From Ensifer sp. LCM 4579 (GTDB lineage: Bacteria; Pseudomonadota; Alphaproteobacteria; Rhizobiales; Rhizobiaceae): a stretch of DNA of 47,383 bases. The translations under genes were made by a program, and so were the position numbers. The DNA is taken from positions 310,813 to 358,195 of the forward strand of contig NZ_MDDV01000057.1 in NCBI RefSeq assembly GCF_001854885.1, in the 5' to 3' direction. Of this stretch, positions 35,180-42,997 are shown in pieces (positions within the stretch are counted from its first letter, which is position 1; each line of letters begins with the position of its first letter). The notes beneath the pieces were generated by a model, which saw only the letters and a list, made by a program, of their open reading frames with translations, made no database searches and was not told the DNA's origin.

Positions 35180-35922
35180 CGGAGCCGCGAACAATCGTGT
35201 GGGTGTCCGCTGGCGCCGCATCGGCCGTGTCAGCGATGATGATAAAACGTGAACGTCCGGAGGCGGTTTTTGCTTATTGCCACACCGGCGGCGAGCACCC
35301 GGACAACGAGCGCTTTCTTGCTGATCTAGTACGAAAGCTGAATGCGCCCATCGAGCGGCTTAAGTCCGAAGAATACGCGGACACATGGGACGTTTGGGAG
35401 AAGACCCGGTGGCTTGCCGGCATCAACGGCGCACGTTGCACGACTGAATTGAAGGTCGTTCCGCGTCTAGCCTTCCAGCGGCCCACGGATATTCACGTTT
35501 TCGGATACACGGCCGATTCTACCGATGTGAAGCGCGCCGAGCTTTTGCGCGCAAACTATCCGGAATTGGCAATTGAAACTCCGCTGATATCGGCGGGGAT
35601 CAATAAAGCAGCGTGCCTCGCCATCATCAAGACCGTGAATATCGAGCTTCCAATTCTCTATGGACTCGGGTTCCACAACAATAACTGCATCGGGTGCGTC
35701 AAGGCGACATCGCCAGATTACTGGTCGTTGGTGCGGAAACACTTCCCTGAAATATTCGGACGCATGGCGAAGCTTTCGCGTGAACTTGGCGTAAGGCTCT
35801 CCCGCATCAACGATGTTCGAATCTTCATAGATGAAATCCCGCTGGATTGGCCGACTACCAATCCAATCGCCCCGGCTTGCGACTTTCTCTGCCACCTCAT
35901 TGAACAGGACTTAGCAAAGTGA
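35176..35922 (+). CDS. PAPS-reductase-like (ATP pyrophosphatase fold) protein
   Basis: 248 residues, ATG at 35176 overlapping the helicase stop. The fold is shown by IVWVSAGAASAVSAMM (a P-loop that departs from the usual SGGxDS), FAYCHTGGEHPDNERFL, and GINGARCTTELKVVPR; a later CIGCVKA adds a Cys pair. The family includes PAPS reductase, DndC-type DNA phosphorothioation enzymes and many phage proteins of unknown role. No other dnd gene is visible here, so sulfur modification is only one possibility. Confidence 0.78.
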   Translation: MTEPRTIVWVSAGAASAVSAMMIKRERPEAVFAYCHTGGEHPDNERFLADLVRKLNAPIERLKSEEYADTWDVWEKTRWLAGINGARCTTELKVVPRLAFQRPTDIHVFGYTADSTDVKRAELLRANYPELAIETPLISAGINKAACLAIIKTVNIELPILYGLGFHNNNCIGCVKATSPDYWSLVRKHFPEIFGRMAKLSRELGVRLSRINDVRIFIDEIPLDWPTTNPIAPACDFLCHLIEQDLAK

Positions 35923-36197
35923 CCAAGAATTATTCGGATTACATCAAGACCGGGGAAATGGATCAGCTTTCCGCGATCCGTCATCAGTCCATACGAGACG
36001 CCGCGAAAACCGGCATGTTGAAGCTCCTGGCGGAAACCGCGAAGCAGGGGAACCCGGCTGATGCGGCGGCCTTCGGCGGCCTCGATATCATCGCGGTCAA
36101 GCTCGTCGAGTGGTACGGCCCGGCGGAAGCCGCCACGGTGCTTCGCCACTACGCCGATGTATGCGAGCGCCAGAAAGCGCAAGGCGGTGACGCATGA
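35919..36197 (+). CDS. Hypothetical phage protein, 92 residues
   Basis: GTG at 35919 overlaps the previous stop (GTGA), and its stop overlaps the next start (ATGA). All-helical, soluble, with IRDAAKTGMLKLLAETAKQGN and VLRHYADVCERQK. No family is recognised. The lock-step overlaps make it a real gene. Confidence 0.65.
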   Translation: MTKNYSDYIKTGEMDQLSAIRHQSIRDAAKTGMLKLLAETAKQGNPADAAAFGGLDIIAVKLVEWYGPAEAATVLRHYADVCERQKAQGGDA

Positions 36198-36355
36198 AGG
36201 CGCACCTTCTGGCATTGCGTGACCTTATCGGCGTTATCGCCGTCGTCGCTTTCCTCAATTGGCTTGCCGGCATTCCTAACCCTCCGAAGACGGAAGTCTT
36301 GGCGCTTTCGCTCGCACTCGCGGCTTTGGTAAGGCTGTACAGGGGGAAGGCATGA
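36194..36355 (+). CDS. Tiny membrane protein, 53 residues
   Basis: Begins with ATG overlapping the upstream stop and ends overlapping the next ATG (both ATGA). Two hydrophobic stretches (LIGVIAVVAFLNWLAGI and VLALSLALAALVRLY) separated by PNPPKTE suggest a two-helix hairpin in the inner membrane. No family is recognised. Confidence 0.6.
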   Translation: MKAHLLALRDLIGVIAVVAFLNWLAGIPNPPKTEVLALSLALAALVRLYRGKA

Positions 36356-37197
36356 AGGCGCCCCGCATCACCAAATCCGTTTTCGAGAACGAAGCCGCGT
36401 TGTGTTCCGCCTTCATCGCCGCGCTTCCGGAAGGCTGGACCGCGTACCCGGAAACCGCCGGTTTCGATATCCTGCTAGTCCGTGGCGCCGATGGTGCCCA
36501 AATCGGCGTTGAAGCGAAGATGACCTTGAATGCCAAGGTTCTTTTGCAAGCCGTTGAGGGCATCTACGGCGGCGGCGGCGAGCATCGCGACGGGCCGGAC
36601 TTCCGGGCCGTGTTGGTGCCCTTCGGGACCGCTGGCGTCGAAATGAAGGGCATCGCGCGCTATGTTGGCGCCACCGTCATTGAGTGCCGCGCCGCCGACG
36701 AAGGCGACAAGGAAACCGAGCGGCAAGTCGCGAAGTACGGCGAGTATTACCGGCGGCATGCGACCCGCGATTATAAGCCGTTCACACCGGAGCTTCCGAA
36801 GCCCGACGACTATTGTGACTGGCGCGAGGCGTGGATTGACTTTTGTCCGCTGCAACGGTGCCCGGTGCCGGACTATGTGCCGGACGTCGCCGCCGGTGCT
36901 TCCGGGCCATCGCAGCTTTCGGCGTGGAAGATCAAGGCAATAAAAATATGCGTCATCCTCGAAAAACGGGGATGGGTGGCTGGCGTCGATTTCGTGCACA
37001 TCGGAATCGACCGGAAGCGCTGGCTTGATATGTGGTGGTTGCAACCGCGCCAGGGCATGCGCGGCCACTATGTTGCCGGGCGGTCCCCGCTCGACCTTCG
37101 GCGTCAACACCCGGTCAACTTCGCACAGATCGAAGCAGACTATGAGAAGTGGAAGCCCGCCGATCCGGCGCCAGCCGTTCAAGAGGCGCTGATATGA
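36352..37197 (+). CDS. Hypothetical protein with restriction-endonuclease-like (PD-(D/E)XK) core
   Basis: 281 residues. AGFDILLVRGADGAQIGVEAKM gives the Asp ... Glu-x-Lys order of the PD-(D/E)XK nuclease fold near residues 43-64, followed by a helix with AKVLLQAVEG. The remainder (DWREAWIDFCPLQRCPVPDYVPD, RKRWLDMWWLQPRQ) is Trp/Pro-rich and unplaced. It overlaps both neighbours by four bases, and the next gene is another nuclease of the same superfamily. Confidence 0.6.
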   Translation: MKAPRITKSVFENEAALCSAFIAALPEGWTAYPETAGFDILLVRGADGAQIGVEAKMTLNAKVLLQAVEGIYGGGGEHRDGPDFRAVLVPFGTAGVEMKGIARYVGATVIECRAADEGDKETERQVAKYGEYYRRHATRDYKPFTPELPKPDDYCDWREAWIDFCPLQRCPVPDYVPDVAAGASGPSQLSAWKIKAIKICVILEKRGWVAGVDFVHIGIDRKRWLDMWWLQPRQGMRGHYVAGRSPLDLRRQHPVNFAQIEADYEKWKPADPAPAVQEALI

Positions 37198-37589
37198 AGG
37201 CCGCCACCGCTCTTATGAACCGGATCATGCTAGCGCTTTCTGGCGCCGGCTTCACCGCGTTCCGCAACAATTCCGGCCTCGGATGGTCCGGCCGCGTCGT
37301 CAACAAGGATCCGGTGCGAAACACGGTGACGCTTGCGGATGCGAGACCGGTAAAGTTCGGCCTCACCAACGGCGGCGCCGACCTTATCGGGCTGAAATCC
37401 ATTGTCATCACGCCGGACATGGTGGGCAAGAAAGTCGCCGTGTTCTGTGCCTGGGAAGTCAAGTCCGGGTCCGGCCGGGCAACTGCGGAACAGAAGCATT
37501 TCATTGAATTCGTGCGGAACGCCGGCGGCATCGCCGAAGTCGTCCGGACCGAACAGGACGCGATAAGCGCCCGCCTTTTCGAAAGCTGA
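37194..37589 (+). CDS. VRR-NUC domain nuclease
   Basis: 131 residues, ATG overlapping the upstream stop. The VRR-NUC pattern is clear: GGADLIGL, a spacer, then CAWEVKSGSGRATAEQKHFIEFVRNAGGIAEVVRT with the Asp, Glu-x-Lys and Gln residues. Stand-alone phage members are believed to cut branched DNA. It fits in this replication/recombination operon, eight bases ahead of the primase gene. Confidence 0.85.
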   Translation: MKAATALMNRIMLALSGAGFTAFRNNSGLGWSGRVVNKDPVRNTVTLADARPVKFGLTNGGADLIGLKSIVITPDMVGKKVAVFCAWEVKSGSGRATAEQKHFIEFVRNAGGIAEVVRTEQDAISARLFES

Positions 37590-37597
37590 AAATCGAT

Positions 37598-40429
37598 ATG
37601 CCCGACTTGCACGAAATCATTTCGCAGTTTCTGGACGCCATGCGCTCGGCGGGCGTCAATATCGATACCGGCTCCCGTGGCGGTCCCCATCCGATTCCGG
37701 ACGGCAAGCTCCACCGGGCGGACGCGCTCGGAAAGAAGCAAAAAAAGAACGGACACGTCTGGTATATCCTGCATTCCGATGGCATCGCGGCCGGCGCCTT
37801 CGGGGACCTCCAGGCGGGCATTGAAGACACATGGACCGCGAAGAAACCATCTTCCATGACCCCGGAAGAGAAAGCGGCACTCAAGGCACAGATGAAGGCG
37901 GCCCGCGAGCAGCGGGAAGCGGAACGCGCGGCGAACCATGCCCGCGCCGCCGCCGCTGCCGGCATCATCATGAAGGCGACAACGAAGGCGGACCCGGAAC
38001 ACCCGTATCTTTCGAAAAAGGGTCTAGCCCCGTTTCCCGGCCTTCGGCAACTCGCCGCCGATGTGAAGTATGAAGTTGATCCGGAAGAAGAGAAGCCACG
38101 GGTGGCCCGGAAGGGTTGGCTTGTTGTTCCCGTGTTCTCGCCGGAAAAGGAACTTGTCGGCGCTCAACTTATCCAGCCGGACGGAACAAAGCGCTTCGTC
38201 AAGTACATGGCGAAGGAGGGCAACTATCATTCCATCGGTGCGAAGCCATCGGAAGAAAACGGCGTTATCTGCATCGGCGAGGGTTACGCCACCATGGCCC
38301 GCGTCCACGCCGCAACCGGCTATCTCTGCATTGTCGCCTTTGACGCCGGCAACCTTGGTGCGGTATCCGCCGCGATCCGCAAGAAATACCCGCGTGCCCG
38401 CATCGTCATCACCGCCGATAATGACCGGCACACCGTTGCACCCGTCGAAAATCCGGGGCTGACAAAAGCACGCGAGGCGGCGGACAAGATCAAGGCGCGG
38501 GTCGCGTTCCCGGTGTTCGAAGATGGGGACCTTACATCAACCGATTTTGACGACCTCGCCAGGATAAGCGGCGAAGACGCGGTGAAGGCCACCATTGAAG
38601 CCGTTATCAATCCGCCGCGTGATGAACCGCCGCCGCCGAGCCCGGAAGACTACGGCGCCTTTGACGGCGACCCCGTTCTCGAGCCGGACGCCGGGACCAC
38701 TGAACCCGCCGAAGAATTGCCATTGATCGCAAGGTTCGGCGAACCGCATTTCAAATGTCTCGGCGTCGATGGCACCACATGCTTTTTTCAGCCCGCCAAC
38801 GTCTCGCAAGTCATCGAGCTACCGGCGTCCGCGATGAAGGGCGCGAACATGCTTCGTCTCGCCCCGCTGCAATGGTGGGAATTCGAGTTCCCCGGCAAGA
38901 AAGAGGGCGTCGACTGGAATGCGGCGGTCAACGCGTGCATGAATGCGTGCCTGTATCGGCGGAAGTTCGTTCGCACAACCGCGATGCGCGGCCGTGGCGC
39001 GTGGTTCGAAGGGGAGTCCGCTGTCTTCCACGCCGGCGACCATCTTCTCGTTGACGGCCGCGTCACCGCGATCCACCAACACGATTCCAAATTCGTTTAT
39101 GACGAAGGCGAAAGCATCCCGGTTGCGATCCGGAACCCGGCGACAACGGAAGAAGCGCGGGCCTTCCTCAACCTCTCAAAATCGCTGCGGTGGGAATCGC
39201 CGCTGTCCGGCTATCTCCTGGCGGGATGGTGCGTTGTCGCCCCGGTGTGCGGCTTCCTGGGCTGGCGGCCGCATGTCTGGATTAACGGTCCAGCGGGGTC
39301 CGGCAAATCGACCGTGATGGACAAGATCATAAAGCAGCTTTTGGACAACACCGCTATTTCCGTTGTTGGCGCCACCACGGAAGCCGGCATTCGTGGCGCC
39401 CTCGGAATGGACGCGTTGCCCATTATCTTCGATGAGTCGGAACCGAAGGACATGGCGAACCAACTCCGGATCAAGGCTATTCTTGATCTCGCCCGTGTCG
39501 CCGCCTCGGAAAGCCGGGGCAAGATCCTGAAAGGGACATCTAACCAGAACACGAAGGGTTATAGCCCGCGTTCAATGTTCGCCTTCGCCTCGATCAATAC
39601 CCAAATCGAGGGTTACGCGGACGAAACCCGCTTCACGCAATTGACCCTGGCGGCGCCGCCTCAAGGGACCCCGGAAGAAGAGGCCGCCGCTAAAGCCCAT
39701 TGGGAAAAGTTGGTTTCGGACATGGTGGCGCTTCTCACACCCGAATATTCCCGCCGGCTTCTCGCCAGGACCATTCTAAACCTGTCCGTGTTGCGGGAGT
39801 ACGTTACCGTCTTCACGGCGGCGGCAACCCTTCACCTCGGCGCGCAACGGCTCGGCGACCAGCTCGGCCCGATGCTCGCCGGCGCCTACCTCTTGAACAC
39901 CACAAAGCCGGTGACCGTGGAGAAGGCGCTGGAATGGATCAGGGGTAACGATTGGGCCGAACACACCGCCAAGGATAGCGCCAAGGACGTCGACCGCTTC
40001 ATTCAACATCTGACAAGCCACATGATCCGGCACCAAACGCCGGAAGGCGGGACGTGGGAGCGCTCGGTCGGCGAGCTTATCGAGATGGCGGCATATGAAG
40101 AAGACCATGTGCACGAAGAAACAGCGACCGGCTTGTCGCTTGTGAGCAACAAGCGGAAGGATGCAGCGATATTCGCGTTGAGCCGCATCGGGATCAAGGT
40201 GCGGAACACGGGAACCATGGAGTTCGATGTCGATATCACAACCACGCATGAGAACTTTAAGCGCATCCTGTCCAAGACGGAGTGGGCGGGGACGAAGTGG
40301 CGCAAAATCCTTCTCTTGATCCCTGGCGCGGTTAGCGGAACCGGAAACCGGTATTTCTCGCGGTGGGTGAATACGCCATTTGTCACACTTCCAATCGACG
40401 CGTTGGCGGGCGCGCAAAGATCAAGTTGA
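37598..40429 (+). CDS. Phage primase/helicase (TOPRIM plus P-loop ATPase)
   Basis: 943 residues. N-terminal part: a primase-like region (WYILHSDGIAAGAFGD), then TOPRIM (ICIGEGYATMARVHAATG ... IVITADND, about 225-270). C-terminal half: an SF3/D5-like or DUF927-type ATPase with Walker A GPAGSGKST (564-572) and Walker B LPIIFDES. It would synthesise primers and unwind DNA at the phage origin. It is the last gene of the rightward operon, and a 19-bp regulatory site overlaps its stop codon. Confidence 0.9.
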   Translation: MPDLHEIISQFLDAMRSAGVNIDTGSRGGPHPIPDGKLHRADALGKKQKKNGHVWYILHSDGIAAGAFGDLQAGIEDTWTAKKPSSMTPEEKAALKAQMKAAREQREAERAANHARAAAAAGIIMKATTKADPEHPYLSKKGLAPFPGLRQLAADVKYEVDPEEEKPRVARKGWLVVPVFSPEKELVGAQLIQPDGTKRFVKYMAKEGNYHSIGAKPSEENGVICIGEGYATMARVHAATGYLCIVAFDAGNLGAVSAAIRKKYPRARIVITADNDRHTVAPVENPGLTKAREAADKIKARVAFPVFEDGDLTSTDFDDLARISGEDAVKATIEAVINPPRDEPPPPSPEDYGAFDGDPVLEPDAGTTEPAEELPLIARFGEPHFKCLGVDGTTCFFQPANVSQVIELPASAMKGANMLRLAPLQWWEFEFPGKKEGVDWNAAVNACMNACLYRRKFVRTTAMRGRGAWFEGESAVFHAGDHLLVDGRVTAIHQHDSKFVYDEGESIPVAIRNPATTEEARAFLNLSKSLRWESPLSGYLLAGWCVVAPVCGFLGWRPHVWINGPAGSGKSTVMDKIIKQLLDNTAISVVGATTEAGIRGALGMDALPIIFDESEPKDMANQLRIKAILDLARVAASESRGKILKGTSNQNTKGYSPRSMFAFASINTQIEGYADETRFTQLTLAAPPQGTPEEEAAAKAHWEKLVSDMVALLTPEYSRRLLARTILNLSVLREYVTVFTAAATLHLGAQRLGDQLGPMLAGAYLLNTTKPVTVEKALEWIRGNDWAEHTAKDSAKDVDRFIQHLTSHMIRHQTPEGGTWERSVGELIEMAAYEEDHVHEETATGLSLVSNKRKDAAIFALSRIGIKVRNTGTMEFDVDITTTHENFKRILSKTEWAGTKWRKILLLIPGAVSGTGNRYFSRWVNTPFVTLPIDALAGAQRSS

Positions 40430-40459
40430 CGTTTTGTCAACGACTATGCATGATGCATG
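40424..40459 (+). promoter_or_regulatory. Combined regulatory site and likely promoter ahead of the structured region
   Basis: AGTTGACGTTTTGTCAACG (a 19-bp site, overlapping the primase stop), then a 15-bp palindrome TATGCATGATGCATG two bases later. TTGACG, a 17-base spacer and CATGAT would make a promoter firing into 40461-41160. The same pairing of motifs marks the promoters of the small early genes at 43.3-47.1 kb. Confidence 0.6.
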
Positions 40460-40460
40460 T

Positions 40461-41160
40461 GTCTTCAAGCGAACTGCAACGGCAGACGAAGCGGAGCCGG
40501 TAGCCCGGTTTCAGGGAGTGGGCCGCCAGAACTGAGACTTGGATTTTGAGGAAGAGTGTTCGCTACGCCTCACGCCGACGCATCCGGAACAAGGGCTAGT
40601 CACGGGCCTACAGGTGCGAAGTGACAAAGGACTGTGAGAGTCTAGCCATGCGCGGCGTAGCGGCCAAACGGTGGCACGGTTCTAGAGCCGGTGGAAGTCC
40701 GGCGCCATGATTTCAGGAATGCACGCGTTGAGCCTAGCTCCGCTGCATACGCGCCGGGGATTGCGGGCACAGTCCCCGGCGCAAAGAATTCGCGAAGCCA
40801 CCTCCTCCCGGCTTCGTGCGTAGTGGCGGGAAAATCGACCTCCCATTTCCCGCCACGCCCATTAGCCCAATAGGGCGGCGCGGATAACACAGCGCGAGGG
40901 GGTCCGAAGGTGCTTGCCGGCTCGCCGGCATGGAAGGACCAAAGGGGCGGGGCGAATGATCCCGTTCCGGCCGGGGATTGAGGCTTTCTAGGTCCCCGGA
41001 GAATTCGCCCGAACGGGCACCGTAATTCGAGCCGCTTCCGGTTGCTGCCGGATCAGCAAAGCGGTGAAGCCGCGCAAGCCTCGGCGCGGATAGAGAATGA
41101 GCCGAAGGGGCGCCGGATTCGCCGGCGTGAGATAGGCAGAGGCAGAATTCACTTCAACCG
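40461..41160 (+). ncRNA. Candidate large structured non-coding RNA (about 0.7 kb)
   Basis: No credible gene lies here, but helices are dense. GTTTCAG/CTGAGAC pairs 40508-40514 with 40532-40538. CGCTACGCC/GGCGTAGCG (40561-40569 with 40654-40662) encloses CGCAT/ATGCG, GGCTAG/CTAGCC and a small GACT/AGTC hairpin, forming a branched domain. GCGCCGGGGA/TCCCCGGCGC is at 40751-40782. CGAAGCC/GGCTTCG is at 40793-40816. GTGGCGGGAAA/TTTCCCGCCAC is at 40823-40856. TGCCGG-CTCG-CCGGCA sits inside GGTCC/GGACC (40901-40940). GGGCGAAT/ATTCGCCC encloses CCGGGGA/TCCCCGG (40950-41010). GCCGCTT/AAGCGGT is at 41031-41065. Size, location in a phage and own promoter recall GOLLD/ROOL-like RNAs, but I claim no homology. 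Confidence 0.6.
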
Positions 41161-41169
41161 GGGAAATCC

Positions 41170-41535
41170 ATGATTAAGAAAATGCTTACCGGCTTCGCCG
41201 CAGTTGCACTTATCGCGGGCGCCAGCCTCGTCGCCTCGTGCTCGCTCACCACCGAACAGACGGCGGCGGTCGAGAAAGCCTATAACGCGACGTGCTCTCA
41301 GGAGCCCGCGCTTTATCAAACCTTCGTCCTCGTCGCCACCGCGAAGAAGGCAAGCGACAAGACGCTCGCCAGGGCCGCCGCCGTCCATCATGCGGCAATC
41401 CGGCTTTGCGAGACCCGGCCGAAGGACGTCGCGTCGGCGGCGGTGCAACTCGCCGCGCTCTATGCCCAATTGGTGACGATCTCAGCGCAGGTCGATAAGC
41501 TACCGCCACCGGTCATTTCGCCGGGTACGAGCTAA
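41170..41535 (+). CDS. Small phage lipoprotein
   Basis: 121 residues, ATG at 41170 after GGGGAAA. Signal peptide KKMLTGFAAVALIAGASLVASC with lipobox VASC, then an Ala-rich helical mature part with two further Cys (TCSQEPALYQTF, IRLCETRP) and a Pro-rich end (PPPVISPGTS). Probably membrane anchored; surface or superinfection-related roles are possible. It is followed by a terminator and may be co-transcribed with the structured region upstream. Confidence 0.75.
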   Translation: MIKKMLTGFAAVALIAGASLVASCSLTTEQTAAVEKAYNATCSQEPALYQTFVLVATAKKASDKTLARAAAVHHAAIRLCETRPKDVASAAVQLAALYAQLVTISAQVDKLPPPVISPGTS

Positions 41536-41561
41536 GGCGCGATAGCCAGCACTGGAATCAA

Positions 41562-41593
41562 AAAGCCCGGCCTTAAAAAGCCGGGCTCTTCTT
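41562..41593. terminator. Bidirectional Rho-independent terminator
   Basis: AGCCCGGC / GCCGGGCT stem with loop CTTAAAAA. CTTCTTTT follows on the plus strand and a T run (GGGCTTTTTG) on the minus strand. It separates the convergent genes ending at 41535 and 41613. Confidence 0.88.
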
Positions 41594-41612
41594 TTGCGGT
41601 CATGGCCGAAGA

Positions 41613-41903
41613 TTACACCGGCGCTTCAAGATACTTGATCGCGGCGGAAAGCATGGTGTGCCCGGCGTCTTCTTCGATCATATCGCCGTCACGGATGAAG
41701 AGCAGCGCGGCAAGCGCGCCCTCACGGGTCAACGGACTGTTCCAACGGCAAAGCCGGTCATATGAGGCATGGGTTCGTGTCGCGGCGGCGTTGTCGTCCT
41801 CGGTGTCCGGCAATTCATTGAACCGCCTCGCGTGGTCCCGATAAGCGGCGACGGCCGCAATGAGTGGATCCCGATGGTTGGCGCTGTTCCCGTTTTGTTC
41901 CAT
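41613..41903 (-). CDS. Hypothetical phage protein, 96 residues
   Basis: Soluble, helical, acidic centre (FNELPDTEDDNAAA), with REGALAALLFIRDGDMIEED. It is transcribed towards the terminator at 41562 and lies downstream of repressor 2. No family is recognised. Confidence 0.6.
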   Translation of the reverse strand: MEQNGNSANHRDPLIAAVAAYRDHARRFNELPDTEDDNAAATRTHASYDRLCRWNSPLTREGALAALLFIRDGDMIEEDAGHTMLSAAIKYLEAPV

Positions 41904-41983
41904 TGCTCAAACCCCACAATCAAAATCTGCCTTTATCCATATCGCGGAAAATTTTCCTCGGTCAAGCGGAAACTTTTATGCGC

Positions 41984-42661
41984 CTAGACGCCGAACAACT
42001 CATTGAGTGTGAGAACCTTGTGGTAGGCGGAAATGGTGGCGCTCGGTATCTCGATTTCAGCGGGCGGATTGTGTTTGCGGATGACAAGGGAGTCCGGCGT
42101 CTTCTCCACGTAGAGCCCTATGGTTGCTTCAACGGTGCTGTCGTCGCCTTCGTTGCGGGACTGGACAACAACGGCGTCACCGGTCCTGGGATGCCGATGC
42201 GGATGGACATAGACGAGGTCGCCGGGCCAGAATTGGGGCTCCATGGAGGACCCCTCAACGTAAAGGGAATAGATGTCCCTGGCGCCGACAAGCGCCGGCG
42301 GGCGGCGCACATATTCAATCGGGTCGCTGGACAGTTGGAAAGCTCCTCGCTCATGAGACCCGGCGGCGGTGCCAAGAACGGCGACGTCTTTAGGCATTTC
42401 GGACCGTGCCGGAAACTCGATGTCAGCGGGCCTAACATCTTGCACCGGCGGGCGGTCACCGCCAGTAAGCAACCATTGTTCCGATGTTTCCAGGGCGGCC
42501 GCTAACCCGGTCAACGTTTTTCCGGTGGGGAGTTGCCCTTCATTGGTGAGCAGCTTCCGGATCGCGTCACGGGACAACCCCGCCTTTTGTGATGCAGCGG
42601 CTTGGCTTAAGCCGGTTTCGGCTAATCGCGATTTGATGCGGTCGTGAATGGTTTCCGTCAT
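41984..42661 (-). CDS. CI/LexA-like repressor 2 (XRE HTH plus S24 domain)
   Basis: 225 residues from ATG at 42661 (AGGA nine bases upstream). HTH: LSQAAASQKAGLSRDAIRKLLTNEGQLP, with TLTGLAAALETSEQWLLTG as the usual linker. The C-domain keeps the S24 signature (LYVEGSSMEPQFWPGDLVYVHP), so the Ser nucleophile is present; the Lys partner is not placed with confidence. It may therefore be a damage-cleavable repressor, unlike repressor 1. A perfect inverted repeat just upstream (42683-42722) is its probable operator. Confidence 0.88.
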   Translation of the reverse strand: MTETIHDRIKSRLAETGLSQAAASQKAGLSRDAIRKLLTNEGQLPTGKTLTGLAAALETSEQWLLTGGDRPPVQDVRPADIEFPARSEMPKDVAVLGTAAGSHERGAFQLSSDPIEYVRRPPALVGARDIYSLYVEGSSMEPQFWPGDLVYVHPHRHPRTGDAVVVQSRNEGDDSTVEATIGLYVEKTPDSLVIRKHNPPAEIEIPSATISAYHKVLTLNELFGV

Positions 42662-42682
42662 ATCGGGCTGTCCTGGCGGCTG

Positions 42683-42722
42683 TAGAGGAAACGCGTCGGC
42701 AAACTCGGAAATGTTTCCTCTA
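42683..42722. promoter_or_regulatory. Inverted repeat operator upstream of repressor 2
   Basis: TAGAGGAAAC and GTTTCCTCTA form a perfect 10-bp inverted repeat with a 20-bp gap, 22 bp before the repressor-2 start codon. Related single arms occur at 31192 (TAGCGGAAAC) and 41964 (AAGCGGAAAC). Confidence 0.65.
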
Positions 42723-42766
42723 CTCACGGCGGGTCGTGCTGTCAACCGCGCCGGCTCGCGGCTCGC

Positions 42767-42973
42767 TCACTTCATCTTGGCGATGCGCCGCATATTAACG
42801 GACGACCGCATTCGAAGCCGGGCAATTTTGACGTGATATTCAAGGCGAGGAATCTCCCAATCATAGGCGGTCCCGGACTCGATGCGCGCCTTTAGTTCCC
42901 GTGCCGCCTTCAAGCTTTCCCATGCTTCCCGGCTCGACTTGTTGGCGTAATAGGTGGCGGAATTGAAGGCCAT
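42767..42973 (-). CDS. Small basic hypothetical protein, 68 residues
   Basis: Helical and positively charged (REAWESLKAARELKARIESG, KIARLRMRSSVNMRRIAKMK). It lies 24 bp after the next upstream gene on the same strand. No family is recognised; small nucleic-acid-binding proteins often look like this. Confidence 0.55.
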   Translation of the reverse strand: MAFNSATYYANKSSREAWESLKAARELKARIESGTAYDWEIPRLEYHVKIARLRMRSSVNMRRIAKMK

Positions 42974-42997
42974 TGCGAATCTCCGGTTAGGGCCGCA

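Noticed and set aside
35176..35922. A complete Dnd phosphorothioation system
   Set aside because: Only one DndC-like fold is present; no DndA, DndD, DndE or Dnd restriction genes can be seen.
40686..40703. GCCGGTGGAAGTCCGGC, resembling part of a cobalamin riboswitch
   Set aside because: The B12 box and the GCCCCCGC-ACTG block that should surround it are missing, and no cobalamin gene follows. It is better explained as one hairpin of the structured region.
40642..40890. 82-codon minus-strand frame within the structured region
   Set aside because: No start signal or domain, and it runs through several perfect inverted repeats that impose its composition.
40443..41160. Group II or group I intron, or HEARO/omega RNA, as the explanation of the structured region
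   Set aside because: There is no reverse transcriptase, homing endonuclease or IscB-like gene nearby, no recognisable domain V hairpin or P7 core, and no interrupted gene.
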